Assembly: GCF_051857535.1 (NCBI RefSeq)
Contig: NZ_JBPZGY010000004.1
Span: 425,523-489,522 of the forward strand
Direction of reading: 5' to 3'
Length of the DNA stretch: 64,000 nt
From: Roseateles_B sp051857535
GTDB lineage: Bacteria > Pseudomonadota > Gammaproteobacteria > Burkholderiales > Burkholderiaceae_C
Shown here piece after piece: positions 52,673-61,343 of the stretch; within the stretch, counting starts at the first letter, position 1; every line of letters begins with the position of its first letter. The notes beneath the pieces were generated by a model. The model saw only the letters and a list, made by a program, of their open reading frames with translations. It did not search any database and was not told where the DNA came from. A program made the translations under genes and the position numbers.

Positions 52673-53284
52673 GTGAGCGGCCGATTCATTTCCTTCGAAG
52701 GCATAGACGGGGCGGGTAAATCCACCCACATCGCTGCCGTGAGCGAGCGCCTGCGCCGGGCCGGTGCTGAGGTGCTCAACACCAGGGAGCCGGGCGGCAC
52801 GCCACTGGCTGAGCGCCTGCGCGAGCTGGTCCTGCATGAGCCCATGGACGTCCTGACCGAGGCCCTCCTGGTCTTTGCCGGGCGCCGTGACCATGTGCGC
52901 GAGGTCATCGAGCCCGCCTTGGCCGCCGGGCGCACCGTGGTCTGCGATCGCTTCACCGACGCGAGCTTCGCCTACCAGGGCGGCGGCAACGGCCTGCCCA
53001 TGACCGTGCTGACGCAGCTGGAGGCCTGGGTCACCGAGGGGCGCCAGCCGGATCTGACGATCTGGTTCGACCTGCCCCCGGCCATGGCGGCCGCGCGCCG
53101 GGCAGCAGCCCGCGCGGCCGACCGCTTCGAGCAGCAGGACCTCGACTTCTTCGAGCGCGTGCGCGCCGGCTATGCCGCACGCGCCGCCGCTGCACCGCAG
53201 CGCTTTGCCCGCATCGATGCCAGTGTCGATGTGGCTGGCGTCGGGTCCCAGATCGTGGCCCTGCTGGAGCAGCGCGGATGGTGA
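52673..53284 (+). CDS. tmk: Thymidylate kinase
   Basis: 203 residues. It phosphorylates dTMP to dTDP. P-loop FEGIDGAGKST, the TREPGGTPLAERLR dTMP-binding loop, the DRFTDASFAYQG motif and a lid with RRAAARAADRFEQQ are present. It starts with GTG at 52673, supported by AGGA 8 bases upstream and by the MSGRFISFEGIDG beginning. It overlaps holB by 7 bases. Confidence 0.96.
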   Translation: MSGRFISFEGIDGAGKSTHIAAVSERLRRAGAEVLNTREPGGTPLAERLRELVLHEPMDVLTEALLVFAGRRDHVREVIEPALAAGRTVVCDRFTDASFAYQGGGNGLPMTVLTQLEAWVTEGRQPDLTIWFDLPPAMAAARRAAARAADRFEQQDLDFFERVRAGYAARAAAAPQRFARIDASVDVAGVGSQIVALLEQRGW

Positions 53285-54315
53285 GCATCAAGGAAGACGG
53301 TGCCCTGGCCCTGCCATGGCTGGACCGTCCGCTGATCCATGCCCTGCAACAGGCCCGCTCGCACGCCTTGCTGGTGCAGGGGCCTGAGGGGGTGGGGCAG
53401 CTGGAGATGGCGCTGGCGCTGGCGCAGTCCTGGCTGTGCGAATCGCCCTTGTCGACAGGCCTGGCCTGCGGACGCTGCGCTAGCTGCCATCTGTTCCAGT
53501 CCCGCTCGCATCCCGACTTCATGCTGCTGGTGCCTGATGCCTGGCGCGATGCCCTGGGCCTGGAGGCCGATGAGGCCGAAGTCGCCAAGGACGGCGAAGG
53601 CAAGGTCAGCAAGAGCAAGCCCAGCCGCGAGATCAAGGTGGATGCCGTGCGCGCCATGCTCGGTTTCGCCCAGGTCACGGCGGCCCGAGGGCGCGCCAAG
53701 GTGGTGGTGCTGTTTCCGGCTGAAAGCCTCAATACCGTGGCGGCCAATGCCCTGCTGAAGACGCTGGAGGAGCCTGCGGGCCTGCTGCGCTTCGTGCTGG
53801 CGAGCTCGGCGCCCGAGAGCCTGTTGCCCACCATCCGCAGCCGCTGCCAGCCGGTGCCCCTTGGCCTGCCGCCTCGCGATCAGGCTCTGGCCTGGCTGGC
53901 CGGGCGCGGCGTGGCCTCGCCGGAAGTTCTGCTCGATGCCTGCGGCGGCCGGCCGCAACAGGCCTTGCAGTGGTCCGAGGACGGCGTGGCGGCCAAGAGC
54001 TGGCTGGAACTGCCGCGGCGCATTGCCCGCAATGAGGCCACCGCGCTGAGCGACTGGCCCGTGCCGCGCGCCATCGAGGCGATGCAGCGACTGGCCACCG
54101 ACCTGATCCGTACGGCCCATGGTGCGCCGCCCGCCTACTTCCCGCGTGACGCCCTGCCGGCTCCCCGCAATCCCGATGCCATGCAGGAATGGGCGCGCGT
54201 ACTCAAGGAAGCCGCCCGCCATGCCGAGCACCCAGTCAACGCCCCGCTGCTGCTGGAGTCCTTGGTGGGGCAGGGGCAGCGGCTGATGCGGGTGTCGGTG
54301 CGCAAGGACGCCTGA
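53278..54315 (+). CDS. holB: DNA polymerase III subunit delta'
   Basis: 345 residues. Delta' is the stator of the clamp loader. The zinc module CGRCASCHLF is present. The P-loop position reads GPEGVGQLEMAL with Gln in place of Lys, which is normal for delta' since it does not hydrolyse ATP. The sensor region TLEEPAGLLRFVLAS and LLPTIRSRCQ are typical. The start lies inside tmk, so the two are translationally coupled. Confidence 0.93.
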   Translation: MVSIKEDGALALPWLDRPLIHALQQARSHALLVQGPEGVGQLEMALALAQSWLCESPLSTGLACGRCASCHLFQSRSHPDFMLLVPDAWRDALGLEADEAEVAKDGEGKVSKSKPSREIKVDAVRAMLGFAQVTAARGRAKVVVLFPAESLNTVAANALLKTLEEPAGLLRFVLASSAPESLLPTIRSRCQPVPLGLPPRDQALAWLAGRGVASPEVLLDACGGRPQQALQWSEDGVAAKSWLELPRRIARNEATALSDWPVPRAIEAMQRLATDLIRTAHGAPPAYFPRDALPAPRNPDAMQEWARVLKEAARHAEHPVNAPLLLESLVGQGQRLMRVSVRKDA

Positions 54316-54432
54316 GGGCGCTGTCCGCACCAGCGCTTCCCTGACGCTCCGCGAAGATGTCCCTTCAATTGCTCACAGATCCACGGGCCACTGCCCGCCA
54401 CCGCCCCGGAGGCATTCGTTACACTTGCCTGC

Positions 54433-54834
54433 ATGAGTGACATCCCCGCCAAGTCCCAGGCCGCAGCCCTGGCTGCCGCGCAGCCCGGTGGGGGCGCCCG
54501 CCCCAGCATGATGCAGCTGGTCTTCAAGGAGAAGGGCGCTCTGTACGCGGCCTACATCCCGGCTTTCGCCGATGGCGGCCTGTTCGTCCCCACACCGCGC
54601 GAATACAAGCTGGGTGAAGACATCTACCTGATCCTCACGTTGCCGGATGATCCTCAGCGTTATCCCATCGCTGGCAAGGTGGCCTGGATCACGCCGGCCA
54701 ATGCCTCGGGCGGCCGCACGCAGGGCGTCGGCGTCAAGTTCCCTGGTGACGAGAAGACACGCCTGATTCGCCTGAAGATCGAAGAGATCCTGGGTACGGC
54801 AATCTCCTCCACCAAGCCCACGCAGACGCTCTGA
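54433..54834 (+). CDS. PilZ domain protein
   Basis: 133 residues. The PilZ domain (about 28-120) includes LGEDIYLILTLPDDPQRYPIAGKVAWITPANASGGRTQGVGVKF. The N-terminal RxxxR part of cyclic-di-GMP-binding PilZ proteins is not seen, so this is the type IV pilus assembly form, which need not bind the nucleotide. Position after holB and before tatD is the usual one. A TACACT -10-like box ends 7 bases before the ATG, so it may have its own leaderless promoter. Confidence 0.9.
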   Translation: MSDIPAKSQAAALAAAQPGGGARPSMMQLVFKEKGALYAAYIPAFADGGLFVPTPREYKLGEDIYLILTLPDDPQRYPIAGKVAWITPANASGGRTQGVGVKFPGDEKTRLIRLKIEEILGTAISSTKPTQTL

Positions 54835-54903
54835 ACCGGCTTGGCCGGGGCTTGCCGCAGCCTGCGGCGGGCCATGGCGCCGGGTTCATTTCATCGCAAT
54901 GCC

Positions 54904-55683
54904 ATGTTCATTGATTCCCACTGCCATCTGAGCTTTCCTGAGCTCAGCGCCCAGTTGCCGGAGATCCTCGCGGCCATGGAGGCGTCCCAGGTCCGCCAGG
55001 CCCTGACCATCTGCACGACAATGGAGGAGTTTCCCGCCGTGCTGGCCCTGGCGCAGACCCATGCCCAGCTCTTTGCCAGCGTGGGGGTGCACCCCGACAA
55101 CGAAGATGTCCACGAGCCCAGCGAGGATGAGCTGGTAGCCGCCAGTCAGCACGAGAGAGTGCTTGCCATCGGCGAGACCGGCCTGGACTACTACCGCCTC
55201 AATGGCCGCAGCCTGGACGACATGGCGTGGCAGCGCGAACGCTTCCGCACCCACATCCGCGCAGCCCGCCGCGTGGGCAAGCCCCTGGTGATCCACACGC
55301 GCTCCAGTGCGGCCGACACCCTGTGCATCCTCAACGAGGAGGGCGCAGAGCAGGCCGGTGGTGTCTTCCACTGCTTCACCGAAAGCCTTGAGGTGGCCAA
55401 GGCCGCGGTGGACAAGGGCTACTACGTTTCCTTCTCCGGCATCCTGACTTTCAAGAACGCGGCCGATCTGCGCGAGGTGGCCGCGGCCCTGCCGCTGGAC
55501 CGGCTGCTGATCGAGACCGACAGCCCCTACCTGGCGCCGGTGCCCTATCGTGGCAAGACCAACAGCCCCGCCTATGTGCCCCACGTGGCCGCTCAACTGG
55601 CAGCCATCAAAGGGCTGAGCGTGGAGGCCGTGGCAGAAGCCACGACGGCCAATGTGCGCCGCCTCTTTCGCATGCCGACATGA
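54904..55683 (+). CDS. TatD family metal-dependent hydrolase (DNase)
   Basis: 259 residues with the TIM-barrel amidohydrolase fold. Metal ligands are H6 and H8 (DSHCHL), the Glu in GETGLDYYR, His in VIHTRSS and HCF, and the final Asp in ETDSPYLAPVP. TatD relatives are 3'-5' exonucleases or D-aminoacyl-type hydrolases. The ATG at 54904 gives MFIDSHCHLS; the frame is open upstream but lacks family similarity. It overlaps the ankyrin gene by 4 bases. Confidence 0.93.
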   Translation: MFIDSHCHLSFPELSAQLPEILAAMEASQVRQALTICTTMEEFPAVLALAQTHAQLFASVGVHPDNEDVHEPSEDELVAASQHERVLAIGETGLDYYRLNGRSLDDMAWQRERFRTHIRAARRVGKPLVIHTRSSAADTLCILNEEGAEQAGGVFHCFTESLEVAKAAVDKGYYVSFSGILTFKNAADLREVAAALPLDRLLIETDSPYLAPVPYRGKTNSPAYVPHVAAQLAAIKGLSVEAVAEATTANVRRLFRMPT

Positions 55684-56378
55684 GCAGGACAGGGCGCGCG
55701 CTGCTGCTGGTCCTGGCGGCCTGCCTGGGGCTTGCGCGCGCCGGCGCCGAGCCACCGGCTGCGCGCGTGTCCGTCTTCCGGGCTGCGACCGACGACGAGT
55801 TTCGCGACCTGATGCTGGCGGCGGCGCGGGACCAGCCCAGCTTCGTGATGAAGCTGCTGCTGTCCGGCGTGGACCCCAACCAGGCGGATGCTCAGCGCAA
55901 CACGGCCTTGCACAAGGCCATCATGGAGGAGTCCGAACGGGTGGTGAAGCTGCTCATCGAGCATCCCCAGACCGATGTCAATGCCCTGAACCAAGCCGGT
56001 GAAACCCCTGTGATGCTGGCCGCCTTGCGTGGGCGCCTGCCCTGGGTACAGGCCCTGGTGCGTCGCGGGGCGCTGATCAATGAGGCCGGTTTCACGGCCC
56101 TGCACTATGCCTGCAGCGGGCCGGACAACGGCGTCGCCGCCTGGTTGGTGTCTCAGGGCGCTGAACTTGATGCCCGCTCGCCCAATGGCAGCACACCACT
56201 GATGATGGCCGCAGGCTATGGATCGCCCGACGCCGTGGAGGTCCTGCTGCAGGCGGGGGCCAATGCCAGCCTGGTGAATGACAAGGGCTTGAGCGCGCTT
56301 GACTTTGCACGGCAGTCGGGCCGGCCCGAGCTGATGCGGCGCATCCAGGCTGCCTTGAGCGAGCCTTATCCTTACTGA
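55680..56378 (+). CDS. Secreted ankyrin-repeat protein
   Basis: 232 residues. A signal peptide (ALLLVLAACLGLARAGA, cleavage near residue 23) is followed by four to five ankyrin repeats between about 35 and 225, for example NTALHKAIMEESERVVKLLIEH and STPLMMAAGYGSPDAVEVLLQAGAN. Likely a periplasmic protein-binding scaffold. Translationally coupled to tatD; the partner is unknown. Confidence 0.88.
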   Translation: MSRTGRALLLVLAACLGLARAGAEPPAARVSVFRAATDDEFRDLMLAAARDQPSFVMKLLLSGVDPNQADAQRNTALHKAIMEESERVVKLLIEHPQTDVNALNQAGETPVMLAALRGRLPWVQALVRRGALINEAGFTALHYACSGPDNGVAAWLVSQGAELDARSPNGSTPLMMAAGYGSPDAVEVLLQAGANASLVNDKGLSALDFARQSGRPELMRRIQAALSEPYPY

Positions 56379-56390
56379 GACGAGGCTCAC

Positions 56391-56429
56391 AGGCGGACCT
56401 GCTAGGCGGACCTGCTAGGCGGACCTGCT
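56391..56429 (+). repeat. Three exact tandem copies of a 13-base unit after the ankyrin gene
   Basis: AGGCGGACCTGCT occurs three times without a mismatch, 12 bases after the stop codon. No larger structure or gene accompanies it. Confidence 0.9.
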
Positions 56430-56557
56430 GCTTCTGCGGCTGACAGTCTCGTCAGGTTTTTTCCGACACGCGCTTTGTCCTGTGCCCGACTGGGCCGACC
56501 CGGTGGCTTTGCCTACAGTGGACCCATCACAAGGCGCCAAGCCTGCAGGAGACCCTG

Positions 56558-56836
56558 ATGTCCACCCGCCCGACCCCTTTCAGTACCAATCCCTTCGCCA
56601 TGCTGCTGGACCCTGAGCAGTACGCCCGCGAGGCGGCGCACTCGGACCGCCTCAACCGCCTGCGCAGCCGCATCTACCGCCCGCTGGACAAGCCCCTGAT
56701 CCCCAAGGCTGTCAGCGCCGAGCAGGCGGCCTATGACCGCCTGGTCGACAGCAGCCGCGTCGCGCCGGAAGACTTCCTGGACGACGAGGGCATTGATGCC
56801 GGCATGCAGCAGGCACAGGCCGAGGCCAGTCACTGA
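56558..56836 (+). CDS. Small conserved-looking hypothetical protein
   Basis: 92 residues, soluble, mostly helical, charged (DPEQYAREAAHSDRLNRLRSRIYRPLDKP). I do not recognise it. A good ribosome binding site (GGAGA, 6 bases before ATG) and a TACAGT -10-like box about 45 bases upstream support translation. Codon use is like the core genes. It has no signal peptide or membrane segment. Confidence 0.6.
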   Translation: MSTRPTPFSTNPFAMLLDPEQYAREAAHSDRLNRLRSRIYRPLDKPLIPKAVSAEQAAYDRLVDSSRVAPEDFLDDEGIDAGMQQAQAEASH

Positions 56837-56966
56837 GAAGGCCGGCAAGCCCCGCAAATACTGGGGCTTGCACGCTTGCGGCAGGAGCCGCATCGCGCAC
56901 AATGCGGCCGGTCCCCATCGTGGCCAGCGCAGCGCTGGACAGGAGGGCTCAACTCTCCTGCGCCGC

Positions 56967-57986
56967 ATGTTCCGTCCCCCTGGCTTTCACTCTGCCCCCA
57001 ACTGCCGCCGCCGTCTGCTCAGCGCAGCAGGTCTGCTGGCTCTGGGGCTGCCCGCCTGGGCAGTGCCGCAGAGTGCTGGCGGGGGCACGGCGCCTCCGGG
57101 GGCAACGGCCTCACCGGTGCCTGCGCCGTCTGCCTCGACCCGCGTCGAGGCTTCGCGCACACTCACGCGCATCCGCGACACCGGCGTGATCGTGTTGGGC
57201 TACCGCCCGGCCTCCCTGCCGTTTTCCTACCTAGACGGCCGGCTCAAGCCGGTGGGCTACTCAGTGGAGTTGTGCGAGCGCGTGATCGACGCCATCCGCG
57301 AGCAGCTCCGGCTGCCGGACCTGGAAGTCAAGCAGATTGCCGTCAACTCTGCCACGCGCATGCCACTGGTTGCCAACGGCACCCTGGACCTGGAATGCGG
57401 CATCACCACCCACACGGCCGAGCGTGCGCGCAGTCAGTCCTTCTCCACGACCACCTATGTGGCGGAAAGCCGCCTGCTCTCGCGCCGCGGCCAGATGATG
57501 CGTACGGTCGAGGACCTGCGCGGCCTGACCGTGGCCTCGACCATAGGCACGACCAGCCTGCAGTACATGCACCAGCTCAACGTGCAGAAGGGCCTGGGCT
57601 TTCGCATCCTGGTGGGGCAGGACGACCAGGAGTCCTTCCGCCTGCTGCAGACCGGCCGTGCTGTGGCCTATGCCATGGACGACGTGCTGCTGCGCAGCCT
57701 GATCGCCCAGGTTCGTGACCCGCAGGAGTACTACATTGCCGAGCAGCCGCTGTCAGTGGAGCCCTATGCCATCGGCCTTCCACCCAATGACCCTCAGTTC
57801 AAGCGGCTGGTGGACGGTGTCATCACTGGGCTCTACCGCAGTGGCGAGATCCAGGCCATCTACCAGCGCTGGTTCCAGAGCCCTATCCCGCCGCGCGGCC
57901 TGAACCTGCAGCTGCCGATGGGGGAGGCTTTCAAGCGGGTGATCGCAAAGCCGACGGATTCGCCGGATCCAGGGGCGTATCGCTGA
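56967..57986 (+). CDS. Amino-acid-type ABC transporter substrate-binding protein
   Basis: 339 residues. The N-terminus CRRRLLSAAGLLALGLPAWA is a secretion signal with a twin-arginine-like RRR, followed by a Gly/Pro/Ala linker and an SBP family 3 domain (about 75-320): GVIVLGYRPASLPFSYLDGRLKPVGYSVELCERV, then DLECGITTHTAERA and GTTSLQYMHQLN. This fits glutamate/aspartate-type binding proteins. No permease or ATPase gene is adjacent, so it is an orphan or works with a distant system. AGGAGG lies 20 bases before the ATG, too far for a normal ribosome site, and sits in a small hairpin with CTCCT. Confidence 0.88.
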   Translation: MFRPPGFHSAPNCRRRLLSAAGLLALGLPAWAVPQSAGGGTAPPGATASPVPAPSASTRVEASRTLTRIRDTGVIVLGYRPASLPFSYLDGRLKPVGYSVELCERVIDAIREQLRLPDLEVKQIAVNSATRMPLVANGTLDLECGITTHTAERARSQSFSTTTYVAESRLLSRRGQMMRTVEDLRGLTVASTIGTTSLQYMHQLNVQKGLGFRILVGQDDQESFRLLQTGRAVAYAMDDVLLRSLIAQVRDPQEYYIAEQPLSVEPYAIGLPPNDPQFKRLVDGVITGLYRSGEIQAIYQRWFQSPIPPRGLNLQLPMGEAFKRVIAKPTDSPDPGAYR

Positions 57987-58024
57987 GTCGGTGGCCTGGA
58001 GCTGGGGACGTGCCTAGGCGTGCA

Positions 58025-59467
58025 TTACAAGTGCAGGCCACGGGTCTTCGGAAATAGGATGTCTTGCTGAAACGCGTGAGCAAACCTGAGGCTCTGAGGA
58101 TCCCATGAGAATCGCGTGGCCTTGAAAACATGACCCGTCTCGGTGCTCGCGATTTGATAGACGTTGACCGCGCGATGGCGTGAACCTTCTTCCGATGCTT
58201 TCGCGGACGAGGCGGACATGATGTGCGCGAAGGGCCGACCACTCAGATGCGAGATGATCCCGCGCATCCGCTCAGCAGCGTCGTTCAGCGCCTTTCTGTC
58301 GTTTCGGTCAAACCGCTCCTTGATCTTGGTGTAGAGCTCGTTCATCTCTGACTCATCGAACAAGCCACCCTGTCCATCATCTCCCACTGTCGAGAGGTAC
58401 TTCAGGAGTTGCTCCTTGAGGACTACCGGGTTGTTGAGGGACTTCTGGAGTATTCCGATGATGGCTTGAGTACTTTCCTCGTCCAGTGGCTTGCCCTTCG
58501 ATTTCGTGACAGCGAGAAGGCCGATGACCAGTCGAAGGGCTTTGCTTAGCCGTCTGCCATCTTCGTCCACACCGAGGGGGAGAGCCTTGATGCCAAGAAT
58601 GCGGCGGACGTAGTTGAAGGCGAGCCGAATCTGACCGCGTCTATCAAAGTTGTCGGAATAGGTGCTGACGTGGACATCCGCGATGTGCTTGTGTCCGCAT
58701 AGCAGTACGTCGAAGTCAGACATGGCCAGATTCTGGAAGACGGTTCGCTTCTGGGCCATTTGCAGCAGCGGTTCGGCACGAGCATTCGACGGCTCAAAGA
58801 GATAGTGATGCATGACCAGCACCTTCAAGGCGCCGAGGAACTTTGCCGTGGGAATCTTGCTTCCATCGGACCTGGTGAGTTCGCCGGCCATGCCCTTGTC
58901 GTAAAGCGACAGAATCGTCGCGGATTGGCGGCGGGAAAGTCTGCCCTTGGCAATCCGGTCCAGCGAGATCGTTGATCCGAGGTGCTCTGTCTCGGGGTCA
59001 CCCAGGTAGCAGGTGTCCAGGCTGCAAAACAGTACCGAGAGGTCGTCTTCCTCGTGCCAGTTGTAGCGAACGCCGTTGTCCGCATCCTTCCACTTGTACT
59101 GATGGAATACACCGAAGAAGTTCTTGAGGGACGACTGCCACCTCTTGAACTCCGCCCCCGTAGTTGGAGCATTGAATGCGTCATGATTGCCTGGGACGAT
59201 CAGTGGGATCAGTCCACGTGCCTCGGCATGCAGACCGAAGTACTCGCCGTCGGAGTAGATTTGGTCATGGATCCACTGGTAAGCGCGCTCCAGACTGATC
59301 TTGTCACCGATGTTGGTGATGTCGCCAGAAACGACCAGATGAGATGGCTTTTGCTCGTCAATCAGTCGTTCAATGTCCCGCAAACATGCCAGCGAATGGC
59401 GGTGCTTTCTCGCGTCCCCACTCGGGGCCTCGTGGAAGTGAAGGTCCGAAATATGAATGATCTTCAA
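58025..59467 (-). CDS. Calcineurin-like metallophosphoesterase with long C-terminal domain
   Basis: 480 residues. All five metallophosphoesterase motifs are present: D8-x-H10 (ISDLHFH), D49 (VVSGDIT), N94-H95 (VPGNHDAF), H220/H221 (VLVMHHYLF) and H259-x-H261 (LCGHKHIADVH). The active site therefore looks complete, binding two metals. Residues about 300-480 form an extra region that I do not recognise, with a helical KALRLVIGLLAVTKSKG...KSLNNPVVLKEQLLKYL part and a beta-looking tail (VYQIASTETGHVFKATRFSW). Base composition and codon use are visibly less GC-rich than in the neighbours, a sign of transfer. Class III cyclic-nucleotide phosphodiesterases and DNA-repair nucleases share this fold; the true substrate is unknown. 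Confidence 0.85.
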   Translation of the reverse strand: MKIIHISDLHFHEAPSGDARKHRHSLACLRDIERLIDEQKPSHLVVSGDITNIGDKISLERAYQWIHDQIYSDGEYFGLHAEARGLIPLIVPGNHDAFNAPTTGAEFKRWQSSLKNFFGVFHQYKWKDADNGVRYNWHEEDDLSVLFCSLDTCYLGDPETEHLGSTISLDRIAKGRLSRRQSATILSLYDKGMAGELTRSDGSKIPTAKFLGALKVLVMHHYLFEPSNARAEPLLQMAQKRTVFQNLAMSDFDVLLCGHKHIADVHVSTYSDNFDRRGQIRLAFNYVRRILGIKALPLGVDEDGRRLSKALRLVIGLLAVTKSKGKPLDEESTQAIIGILQKSLNNPVVLKEQLLKYLSTVGDDGQGGLFDESEMNELYTKIKERFDRNDRKALNDAAERMRGIISHLSGRPFAHIMSASSAKASEEGSRHRAVNVYQIASTETGHVFKATRFSWDPQSLRFAHAFQQDILFPKTRGLHL

Positions 59468-59995
59468 TGGATGCTCCCTTTACTGCGGGCTCTCCGGGGA
59501 GGACAGCTCGTGCATTCTCTTGACGTGCGCGATGGTCAGGGCGCACGGGCTTGCATAGCATGCCTCCATGAACCGAGGATGTCACTAGGTGTGTGAATCC
59601 GGGATTTCCCCTTGGTATGTACGGGTGGGCGCAATCGTCTCGCGGATCCGGATGCGGTGCAGCGTCGGAGTTAGTCCCGACGGGCCGGATGATTCTGGCG
59701 CGTTGGAGCTCCCTCGGTGGCATCGGTCTGTACGATCGGATGCGGCCGCATCCCGTTGGCGCACTCAAACGCCCCAGGCAACTGGGCCAGCACGGTTGCC
59801 ATGCCAGATGGTTTTGCTGTCCGCTGAACTATCTCGCTAATTGACAGTCTGCATCCGTCGAGTTCGGCGGATGCGATGGTGGCATTGCATTGAAAGTTCT
59901 TCCCAGCAGGTTGATTGCGGACCTCTGCTGTCAACCTCAACCCATCTCCTCGAGCCCAGTCATATCATCGCGAACAAGCAGTCGGCCGAAATGGC
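59468..59995. other. Gene-poor 528-base region with inverted repeats, next to the phosphoesterase gene
   Basis: No reading frame here has a supported start or known similarity; the open frames of 80-90 codons overlap each other on both strands and read as noise. Composition is less GC-rich, like the phosphoesterase gene. It contains a perfect 16-base palindrome GGATGCGGCCGCATCC at 59738-59753, a hairpin CCCAG-GCAA-CTGGG at 59773-59786 and an inverted pair GCATCCG/CGGATGC at 59851-59874. Confidence 0.6.
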
Positions 59996-61342
<1,347 letters not shown>

Positions 61343-61343
61343 G

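Noticed and set aside
59589..59940. Three overlapping open frames of 83-89 codons
   Set aside because: They overlap on both strands, lack clear ribosome sites and show no recognisable pattern, so the region is reported as non-coding.
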